NCBI RefSeq assembly: GCF_001399455.2
Contig: NZ_LLEI02000053.1
Span: forward strand, 62,001-126,000
Origin: Vibrio bivalvicida
GTDB lineage: Bacteria; Pseudomonadota; Gammaproteobacteria; Enterobacterales; Vibrionaceae
Reading direction: 5' to 3'
DNA length: 64,000 nucleotides
Shown here in pieces: positions 7,977 through 14,693 of the stretch. A program made the position numbers and the translations under genes. Numbering within the stretch: the first letter of the stretch is position 1; every line of letters begins with the position of its first letter. The notes under the pieces were generated by a model. It saw only the letters and a list, made by a program, of their open reading frames with translations, was not told the origin of the DNA and did no database searches.

Positions 7977-8726
7977 TTAGTTCGGCCAACTATCCGGCAC
8001 TACAAACCAGAATTGACCGCTTTTTGTCTGAGCATGGACAAACCTTCCATTAGGTTTATCGATAGGGTTGGTGAACTCTTCTAGTCCAACGGCCCAAAGT
8101 GGCTTTTCGAGTTCATACAGCGGTTCGCCAATCTGGTCCCACTGACTTTGATAACACCAATAACCAGCGATTTGGCTAGGGTTTATCGTGAGCCCTAGAC
8201 ACTCTTCCGGAATTGTCTCTGGTGAAAAAGGATTGATATAAAGACGCCCTTGGATTAACAGATGCTCAGTGAGATCAGAGTAGTGAGGGTATTGTTCAAG
8301 GAATTCCGGAGATGCACTCATTTTTAATTGATGAGAGAGCATTCTAGCGAGTTTCTTGTCTAGCTGATCGTGCGCATTCGGTCCGTACCAAACGCCTTTA
8401 TGTAAAAGATAGAATTTAATCGCTACTTCCCAGTGTTCATTTTGCTGTGACGTAAGGTTATGTAGGATCAGATCAATCGCTCCTAAGGTTTGACCTGATG
8501 CCTTATTGATTTGAATCTCTTCTTCGAGCAGCGAATATTTTGAACTATTGCTGATGAGCTCAGTGCATAGGTGCTGGTAGATGAATCCTAATCGAGGGTT
8601 TCCCTGATAGTGATCTTGTTTTAGAGGAGTGATATTCAGCGCTTTGACATCGACAAACGGCGGCGTCAGATTAAATAGCGATGGAGTCTCATGGACCCAA
8701 TGATAAAAACGTTGTAAAGCGTTCAT
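7977..8726 (-). CDS. DUF1853 family protein
   Basis: 249 residues of the DUF1853 family, function unknown. The most conserved part is LGAIDLILHN followed about 15 residues later by HWEVAIKFYLL, near residues 78-106. An acidic residue, a second acid and a lysine in this order recall the core of PD-(D/E)XK nuclease-like folds, but the E-K spacing is not standard, so this is only a suggestion. There is no signal peptide or membrane segment. It lies divergent from ybgI with 123 bases between the starts. Confidence 0.75.
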   Translation of the reverse strand: MNALQRFYHWVHETPSLFNLTPPFVDVKALNITPLKQDHYQGNPRLGFIYQHLCTELISNSSKYSLLEEEIQINKASGQTLGAIDLILHNLTSQQNEHWEVAIKFYLLHKGVWYGPNAHDQLDKKLARMLSHQLKMSASPEFLEQYPHYSDLTEHLLIQGRLYINPFSPETIPEECLGLTINPSQIAGYWCYQSQWDQIGEPLYELEKPLWAVGLEEFTNPIDKPNGRFVHAQTKSGQFWFVVPDSWPN

Positions 8727-8849
8727 CCTTAAACCTATATCTGCTTGAACGCCACTATTGTAGCTAGGTGCTGGTAAGGTTGCTATGGTTCGAATACACT
8801 TTGCACAGCAAGATAAAGCAGTAATGAAAGCAATGAGATGGAAGCTGTC

Positions 8850-9608
8850 ATGAACAACATACGATTAGAAAAGATCCTTAACGAGAAACTCTCTCCACAA
8901 CTCATTAAAGACTATGCACCTAACGGCTTGCAGGTTGAAGGTAAAGAGCTGATTAAAAAGGTCGTTACCGGTGTGACGGCTTCACAAGCCTTAATTGATA
9001 AAGCGGTGGAGCTCAACGCTGATGCACTTTTGGTTCATCACGGCTATTTTTGGAAAGGTGAACCTGAGCCAATCCGAGGAATGAAAGGCAAGCGCATCCG
9101 TACTCTGATCAAGAACGACGTAAACTTATTGGGGTACCACCTACCACTAGATATCCACCCTGAACTGGGTAATAACGCTGAACTGGCACGTTTGTTAGAA
9201 ATAGACGTTGAAGGTGGTCTTGAAGGTCATCCGCAATCTGTCGCGATGTTTGGTCGACTAAAAACACCAATGACAGGTGTTGAGTTCGCCAGCAAGATTA
9301 ATCAAGTACTCGCTCGCGAGCCACTGCACATTGCGCCAGATAATGCCGATAAGATGATTGAAACAGTCGGTTGGTGTACTGGTGGTGGTCAAGATTATAT
9401 CGAGCTAGCGGCTCAAAATGGCCTCGATGCCTTTGTATCAGGCGAGATCTCAGAGCGAACGACTTACTCGGCACGCGAGCAAGATATCCATTATTTCGCT
9501 GCAGGTCACCATGCGACCGAGCGTTACGGAATTAAAGCTCTTGGTGAATGGTTAGCCAAGGAACATAGTTTGGCTGTCGAATTTATTGATATTGATAATC
9601 CGGTTTAG
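8850..9608 (+). CDS. ybgI: Nif3-like dinuclear metal-centre protein YbgI
   Basis: A hexameric cytoplasmic protein of the Nif3/DUF34 family. In the E. coli protein two metal ions sit in a cleft; the enzymatic role is unsettled (GTP cyclohydrolase I type 2-like annotations exist). Metal ligands are visible in LLVHHGYFWKG (His63, His64), in GYHLPLDIHPELGNN and in the C-terminal GHHATERYG with a following acidic residue. I start at the ATG at 8850 because GGAAG lies 5 bases upstream and the family begins at the equivalent of MNNIRLEKILNEKL. An ATG four codons earlier is possible. In E. coli ybgI is also near gltA. Confidence 0.9.
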   Translation: MNNIRLEKILNEKLSPQLIKDYAPNGLQVEGKELIKKVVTGVTASQALIDKAVELNADALLVHHGYFWKGEPEPIRGMKGKRIRTLIKNDVNLLGYHLPLDIHPELGNNAELARLLEIDVEGGLEGHPQSVAMFGRLKTPMTGVEFASKINQVLAREPLHIAPDNADKMIETVGWCTGGGQDYIELAAQNGLDAFVSGEISERTTYSAREQDIHYFAAGHHATERYGIKALGEWLAKEHSLAVEFIDIDNPV

Positions 9609-9638
9609 CCCGTACTTGAGGATTACAACTCATCTAAT

Positions 9639-9670
9639 AAAAAAGGCTGACGTTTACACGTCAGCCTTTA
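9639..9670. terminator. Bidirectional terminator between ybgI and gltA
   Basis: A 12 bp stem AAAGGCTGACGT / ACGTCAGCCTTT with a TTAC loop and A/T tails on both sides, between convergent genes. Confidence 0.85.
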
Positions 9671-9689
9671 ACTTTTTGCTAGTCAGCTA

Positions 9690-10979
9690 TTATTCACGCT
9701 CATGTAGAGGTGAGAATTCACGCTGTACTTCACCAGTGTATAGCTGACGAGGACGACCGATACGGTTTAGTGGGTCGCTGTGCATTTCGTTCCAGTGTGC
9801 AATCCAGCCGATCGTACGAGATAGAGCGAAGATCACTGTAAACATTGAAACTGGGATGCCGATTGCTTTAAGAATGATACCTGAGTAGAAGTCTACATTC
9901 GGGTATAGTTTCTTAGACACGAAGTATTCGTCAGAAAGCGCGATACGCTCAAGTTCCATAGCAACGTCTAGCAGTGGATCTTTGATTTTTAGCTCTTTAA
10001 GCACTTCGTGACAGGTTTCACGCATAACCGTAGCGCGAGGATCGTAGTTTTTGTATACGCGATGACCAAAGCCCATTAGGCGGAATGGATCATCTTTATC
10101 TTTTGCGCGTGCAACGTACTCAGGAATGTTGTCAACACTACCAATCTCTTCAAGCATTTTCAGACAGGCTTCATTTGCACCGCCATGAGCTGGGCCCCAT
10201 AGAGATGCGATACCCGCTGCAATACATGCAAATGGGTTAGCACCAGAAGAACCCGCCAGACGAACAGTTGAAGTGGAAGCGTTCTGTTCGTGGTCTGCGT
10301 GTAGCGTAAAGATCTTATCCATAGCGCGAGCAACAACAGGGTTCACTTCGTACTCTTCACATGGGTTTGCGAACATCATGTGAAGGAAGTTCTCGGCGTA
10401 GCTCAGGTCATTCCGTGGGTAAATGAAAGGCTGACCAATAGAGTACTTGTAACACATCGCCGCAAGAGTTGGCATTTTCGACAGTAGTCGGTATGCCGTG
10501 ATTTCACGGTGTGTGTCATTATGAATATCGAGTGAATCGTGGTAGAACGCAGCCAATGCGCCAACTACACCACACATAACAGCCATTGGGTGAGCATCAC
10601 GACGGAAGCCGTGGAAGAAACTCGCAATCTGCTCATGGACCATAGTGTGACGAGTAACGGTTGTTTTAAACTGCTCGTATTGTTCACGTGTTGGGGCTTC
10701 ACCGTAAAGAAGGATGTAACATACTTCTAAGTAATCAGCGTTGTTCGCCAACTGATCAATTGGGTAACCGCGGTGCAGCAGAATACCTTTGCCGCCGTCG
10801 ATGTAGGTGATTTGAGATTCACAAGATGCAGTGGCAAGAAAACCTGGGTCAAAAGTAAAAAATCCTTTTGCGCCCAGTGTACGAACATCAATCACAGGAG
10901 TGCCTAGTGCACTTTCCATAATTGGCAGCTCGATAGGTGCTTGGCCTTCGACATGAAGGGTAGCTTTCTTATCTGCCAT
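9690..10979 (-). CDS. gltA: Citrate synthase (type II, NADH-sensitive class)
   Basis: Condenses oxaloacetate and acetyl-CoA to citrate, the first TCA-cycle step. The 429 residues match E. coli GltA (427). Catalytic regions are the LHADHEQNASTSTVRLAGSS segment leading to WGPAHGGANEA (first His), MGFGHRVYKNYDPRA (second His and CoA/oxaloacetate contacts) and YPNVDFYSG (catalytic Asp). The N-terminal beta domain of the hexameric Gram-negative form is present. The ATG at 10979 follows AAAGGAGATTGTT. It is divergent from sdhCDAB across a shared 395 bp control region, as in E. coli. Confidence 0.98.
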   Translation of the reverse strand: MADKKATLHVEGQAPIELPIMESALGTPVIDVRTLGAKGFFTFDPGFLATASCESQITYIDGGKGILLHRGYPIDQLANNADYLEVCYILLYGEAPTREQYEQFKTTVTRHTMVHEQIASFFHGFRRDAHPMAVMCGVVGALAAFYHDSLDIHNDTHREITAYRLLSKMPTLAAMCYKYSIGQPFIYPRNDLSYAENFLHMMFANPCEEYEVNPVVARAMDKIFTLHADHEQNASTSTVRLAGSSGANPFACIAAGIASLWGPAHGGANEACLKMLEEIGSVDNIPEYVARAKDKDDPFRLMGFGHRVYKNYDPRATVMRETCHEVLKELKIKDPLLDVAMELERIALSDEYFVSKKLYPNVDFYSGIILKAIGIPVSMFTVIFALSRTIGWIAHWNEMHSDPLNRIGRPRQLYTGEVQREFSPLHERE

Positions 10980-11039
10980 AACAATCTCCTTTGTTTATTA
11001 TTTAATCCGTCCAGGATGTTTGTGTGCCATTTTTGTACG

Positions 11040-11055
11040 TGTGATCGTTATCAAA
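11040..11055. promoter_or_regulatory. CRP-like binding site
   Basis: TGTGATCGTTATCAAA matches TGTGA-N6-TCACA at 9 of 10 defined positions. It lies 61 bases upstream of the gltA start codon on the gltA side of the region. Catabolite control of gltA and sdh is established in E. coli; here it is an inference from the motif. Confidence 0.4.
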
Positions 11056-11301
11056 GTCAATTTTTCTCATCTGATGTGTGCACTTGTTATGATTTTTTGA
11101 ACGTATAAGATGAAAAATCTGGTCTGTGTAGCAAAAATTGTTACATCAATTGTATTAGAATGTTGCCAGCCGTATAGTGGCGCAGTAAATTTTGGTGGAA
11201 ACCTTATAAATTCAAGGCTTGAAAGAAATGTGAGGTGAAATTTCAATCCTTGTTGTTAACAAATATTTTACAAAATACTCCGGCAATTGTTGCAGTCTTG
11301 T

Positions 11302-11317
11302 GTTAAATAAATGTTAA
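11302..11317 (+). promoter_or_regulatory. ArcA-like direct repeat upstream of sdhC
   Basis: GTTAAATAAATGTTAA contains two GTTAA elements 11 bases apart, the spacing and sequence of the ArcA box (GTTAATTAAATGTTAA). A weaker GTTAA is at 11255. ArcA-P represses sdh and gltA anaerobically in E. coli, so the location fits. Confidence 0.55.
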
Positions 11318-11374
11318 GTTTTGTAGGTTTGCAATCAAAATTCGTTCATAACTATAAATGCTCAATGGAGCTGA

Positions 11375-11767
11375 GTGAGCAAGCCCGTGAAAGAAAGAAA
11401 GTCAAGACCTGTTAATTTAGATTTACAGACCATTCGCTTTCCGATCACTGCAATCGCATCCATCTTACACCGCGTATCTGGTGTAATTACGTTTGTCGCA
11501 ATCGGAATTCTGCTTTGGTTACTATCCATTTCTCTATCCTCCCCAATCGGCTACGCACAAGCTGTTGACCTAGTCGATGGTTTCTTTGTGAAGTTTATCT
11601 TATGGGGCATCCTAACGGCTTTGGCCTATCACATTGCAGGTGGCATTCGTCACTTATTAATGGATTTAGGTCATTTTGAAGAGCTGGAATCTGGTGCAAT
11701 GAGCGCTAAGGTTGCATTCGCAGCAACAGCCGTTCTGTCTCTACTTGCGGGGGTTATGGTATGGTAA
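11375..11767 (+). CDS. sdhC: Succinate dehydrogenase cytochrome b556 subunit
   Basis: Large membrane anchor of respiratory complex II, helping hold heme b and the ubiquinone site. 130 residues with three membrane helices (about 24-48, 65-85 and 105-128). Family signatures are ILHRVSGV, with the His-Arg-Ser quinone-site region, and AYHIAGGIRHLLMD, carrying the heme-ligand His. It starts with GTG at 11375, four bases after GGAG. It overlaps sdhD by 7 bases, which suggests translational coupling. First gene of a run sdhCDAB-sucABCD, all on one strand. Confidence 0.95.
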   Translation: MSKPVKERKSRPVNLDLQTIRFPITAIASILHRVSGVITFVAIGILLWLLSISLSSPIGYAQAVDLVDGFFVKFILWGILTALAYHIAGGIRHLLMDLGHFEELESGAMSAKVAFAATAVLSLLAGVMVW

Positions 11768-12105
11768 AACACATTTCATCTTTTGGTCGTAATGGTGTAC
11801 ACGATTTCTTATTAATCCGTGCTACTGCAATCATTATGACGCTTTACACTATCTATCTGGTGAGCTTTTGCGCTTTCACAGATATTTCTTACGTATCTTG
11901 GACCCAGTTCTTTGGTGGCACATTCACTAAAGTGTTTACTATGCTGGCGCTACTGTCTGTTCTTATCCACGCTTGGATTGGTCTATGGCAGGTACTGACT
12001 GATTACATCAAGTGCGCCAAGCTCCGTGGTGGCCTACAGCTAGGAATTATTGCTGTTCTATTTGGTTACTTCTTCTCTGGTCTATTTATTCTGTGGGGTG
12101 CGTAA
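11761..12105 (+). CDS. sdhD: Succinate dehydrogenase membrane anchor subunit
   Basis: Small membrane anchor of complex II, 114 residues with three helices (about 20-40, 55-78 and 90-112). HAWIGLWQVLTDYIK carries the heme-ligand His and the Asp-Tyr pair at the ubiquinone site. It starts inside the end of sdhC (ATGGTAAAA contains the sdhC stop TAA), and its own stop is directly followed by the sdhA GTG, so translation of C, D and A is probably coupled. Confidence 0.95.
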   Translation: MVKHISSFGRNGVHDFLLIRATAIIMTLYTIYLVSFCAFTDISYVSWTQFFGGTFTKVFTMLALLSVLIHAWIGLWQVLTDYIKCAKLRGGLQLGIIAVLFGYFFSGLFILWGA

Positions 12106-13872
12106 GTGTCTATTCCAGTTCGCGAATTTGATGCCGTAGTAATCGGCGCTGGTGGTGCAGGCATGCGCGCTGCACTGCAAATTTCTGAGCAAGGTCTTTC
12201 TTGTGCGTTGCTTTCTAAAGTATTTCCAACACGTTCACATACTGTTTCTGCTCAAGGTGGTATTACGGTTGCGCTAGGTAATGCGCACGAAGACCACTGG
12301 GAACAGCATATGTACGATACAGTCAAAGGCTCTGACTACATTGGCGACCAAGATGCTATCGAATACATGTGTAAGAACGGTCCTGAGTCTGTAATTGAGC
12401 TAGAGAAAATGGGGCTTCCTTTCTCTCGCTTTGACAACGGCAGCATTTATCAACGTCCGTTTGGTGGCCAATCAAAGAATTTTGGTGGAGAGCAAGCGGC
12501 ACGTACTGCGGCGGCGGCAGACCGTACTGGTCACGCACTTCTGCATACTCTGTACCAGCAAAACATTAAGCATAAAACGACGGTATTCTCAGAGTGGTAT
12601 GCACTCGACATCGTAAAAAATGAAGATGGTGTTGTTTTAGGTTGTACTGCGCTTTGTATGGAAACAGGCGAAGTCTGTTACTTCAAATCGAAAGCGACCA
12701 TTCTTGCAACAGGTGGTGCGGGTCGTATTTACGCATCCACAACTAACGCACACATCAACACGGGTGATGGCGTTGGTATGGCACTGCGTGCCGGTGTACC
12801 AATGCAAGATATGGAAATGTGGCAGTTCCACCCAACGGGGATCGCTGGTGCAGGTGTACTTGTAACGGAAGGTTGTCGTGGTGAGGGGGGTTATCTTCTC
12901 AATAAAGACGGCGAACGATTCATGGAGCGTTACGCTCCTAATGCTAAAGATTTGGCGGGTCGTGATGTTGTAGCTCGCTCGATGATGATTGAAATCCGTG
13001 AAGGTCGTGGTTGCGATGGTCCATGGGGGCCACACATTAAATTGAAGCTAGATCACCTAGGTAAAGAGACACTAGAGTCTCGTCTTCCAGGTGTTTGTGA
13101 ACTGTCTCGAACATTTGCTCACGTTGATCCAGTGAAAGAGCCAATTCCAGTAATCCCTACTTGTCACTACATGATGGGTGGTATTCCGACTCAGGTTTCT
13201 GGTCAAGCGATTAAGCAAGACGAGAGCGGTGCTGATGTTGAAGTTCAAGGTCTATTTGCTTGTGGTGAAATTGCTTCTGTATCGGTTCACGGTGCGAATC
13301 GTCTAGGTGGTAACTCACTACTAGACTTGGTGGTATTTGGTCGTGCAACAGGTCTACACCTAGGTGAGACTCTCGCTAAGCAAGCGGAGGCTAAGCCCGC
13401 AACTGATGAAGATATTGAGCGTTCTCTTGAGCGTTACAATCGTTGGGAGAACAGCACTGAAGGTGAAGACCCTGCGCAAATTCGTAAAGATCTGCAACAA
13501 TGTATGCAGAACAACTTCTCGGTATTCCGTGAAGGTGATGCAATGGCAAAAGGTTTAGAAGAGCTAAAAGTGATTCGTGAGCGTTTAAAAAACGCACACC
13601 TTGCTGATAAATCAACAGAGTTTAACACTCAGCGTATTGAGTGTCTTGAGCTAGAAAACTTGATGGAAACGGCATTCGCAACGGCGGTTGCGGCAAACTA
13701 CCGTACAGAAAGTCGTGGTGCCCATGCTCGCTTTGATTTCCCGGATCGTGACGATGCACAGTGGTTATGCCACTCGATCTATAACCCGGATACAGAGGCG
13801 ATGTCTAAGCGTGATGTGAATATGGAACCGATTCACCGTGAAGCGTTTCCACCAAAAGCACGTACGTACTAA
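12106..13872 (+). CDS. sdhA: Succinate dehydrogenase flavoprotein subunit
   Basis: Oxidises succinate to fumarate on covalently bound FAD at the inner face of the inner membrane. 588 residues. FAD-binding VVIGAGGAGMRAAL is at 11-24. RSHTVSAQGG carries His45, the residue that takes the covalent flavin. HPTGIAGAG and RDVVARSM line the active site, and HGANRLGGNSLLDLVVFGR is the second FAD contact. It starts with GTG at 12106, immediately after the sdhD stop, with no separate ribosome site. The SdhA class (not fumarate reductase FrdA) is supported by the C-D-A-B order and the neighbouring suc genes. Confidence 0.98.
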   Translation: MSIPVREFDAVVIGAGGAGMRAALQISEQGLSCALLSKVFPTRSHTVSAQGGITVALGNAHEDHWEQHMYDTVKGSDYIGDQDAIEYMCKNGPESVIELEKMGLPFSRFDNGSIYQRPFGGQSKNFGGEQAARTAAAADRTGHALLHTLYQQNIKHKTTVFSEWYALDIVKNEDGVVLGCTALCMETGEVCYFKSKATILATGGAGRIYASTTNAHINTGDGVGMALRAGVPMQDMEMWQFHPTGIAGAGVLVTEGCRGEGGYLLNKDGERFMERYAPNAKDLAGRDVVARSMMIEIREGRGCDGPWGPHIKLKLDHLGKETLESRLPGVCELSRTFAHVDPVKEPIPVIPTCHYMMGGIPTQVSGQAIKQDESGADVEVQGLFACGEIASVSVHGANRLGGNSLLDLVVFGRATGLHLGETLAKQAEAKPATDEDIERSLERYNRWENSTEGEDPAQIRKDLQQCMQNNFSVFREGDAMAKGLEELKVIRERLKNAHLADKSTEFNTQRIECLELENLMETAFATAVAANYRTESRGAHARFDFPDRDDAQWLCHSIYNPDTEAMSKRDVNMEPIHREAFPPKARTY

Positions 13873-13890
13873 GGAAAGGAGGGCATAATT

Positions 13891-14601
13891 ATGAAACTGA
13901 ATTTCTCTTTGTACCGCTACAATCCAGATGCTGATCAAAAGCCATATATGAAGGATTACACGCTAGAAGTGGAAGAAGGATCAGACATGATGCTTCTTGA
14001 TGCATTGATTCTGTTAAAAGAACAAGATCCTACCATCTCATTCCGTCGTTCCTGCCGTGAAGGTGTATGTGGCTCTGATGGCCTTAATATGAATGGTAAG
14101 AATGGGTTAGCTTGTATTACACCACTTTCTGCATTGAGCGGTGACAAAATAGTTATCCGTCCACTGCCTGGTTTGCCAGTTGTACGTGACCTTATCGTTG
14201 ACATGACGCAGTTCTACGACAACTATGCGAAAGTTAAGCCGTTCTTGATTGATGATGGCGCGCTTCCACCATCTCGCGAAAATTTACAAACGCCAGATGA
14301 GCGTGCGCATTTAGATGGTTTGTATGAATGTATCATGTGTGCATGTTGTACGACTTCATGTCCATCATTCTGGTGGAACCCTGACAAATTTATCGGTCCT
14401 GCTGGTCTGCTTGCTGCCTACCGCTGGCTAATTGATAGCCGCGATACTGCGACAGATGAACGTTTGTCAAATCTTGATGATGCATTTAGCGTTTTCCGTT
14501 GCCATGGCATCATGAATTGTGTAAGTGTTTGTCCTAAGGGACTAAACCCGACGAAAGCAATTGGTCATATTAAGACTATGCTTGTTAACCGTTCGGTTTA
14601 A
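13891..14601 (+). CDS. sdhB: Succinate dehydrogenase iron-sulfur subunit
   Basis: Passes electrons from FAD to ubiquinone in complex II. 236 residues. The [2Fe-2S] cluster cysteines are in CREGVCGSDGLNMNGKNGLAC, with the first two at about residues 54-59. The C-terminal ferredoxin domain has CIMCACCTTSCP and CHGIMNCVSVCPKGLNP for the [4Fe-4S] and [3Fe-4S] clusters. The AAGGAAAGGAGG before the ATG is a very strong ribosome site. The motifs are complete. Confidence 0.98.
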   Translation: MKLNFSLYRYNPDADQKPYMKDYTLEVEEGSDMMLLDALILLKEQDPTISFRRSCREGVCGSDGLNMNGKNGLACITPLSALSGDKIVIRPLPGLPVVRDLIVDMTQFYDNYAKVKPFLIDDGALPPSRENLQTPDERAHLDGLYECIMCACCTTSCPSFWWNPDKFIGPAGLLAAYRWLIDSRDTATDERLSNLDDAFSVFRCHGIMNCVSVCPKGLNPTKAIGHIKTMLVNRSV

Positions 14602-14614
14602 TTAACAAAAAATT

Positions 14615-14635
14615 GCCGATCCATTTCGGGTCGGC
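14615..14635 (+). other. Stem-loop between sdhB and sucA
   Basis: GCCGATCC / GGGTCGGC (one G-T pair) with a five-base ATTTC loop. There is only a short T tract, so it may be a processing or stability element or a partial attenuator within the sdh-suc transcript. Confidence 0.4.
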
Positions 14636-14693
14636 TCTTAATAGCTCGGCGTAAGACCGCAGCAAACGTGAAAACTACTGGTTAAGGGAAAAT

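Larger units (their letters stand above)
10980..11374. promoter_or_regulatory. Divergent gltA / sdhC control region
   Basis: 395 bp with no open frame of note. It is AT-rich and must hold the promoters of both the gltA gene (minus strand) and the sdh-suc operon (plus strand). Recognisable elements are a CRP-like site near 11040 and ArcA-like repeats near 11255 and 11302. I could not fix a single best -35/-10 pair for either direction. Confidence 0.7.

Noticed and set aside
12637..13035. A 132-codon open frame antisense to sdhA
   Set aside because: It is fully inside sdhA, whose motifs are complete; the frame is a by-product of codon bias and resembles no family.
14615..14635. Terminator between sdhB and sucA
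   Set aside because: The hairpin has only a weak T tract, and sdh and suc genes are co-transcribed in relatives, so it is reported as a stem-loop only.
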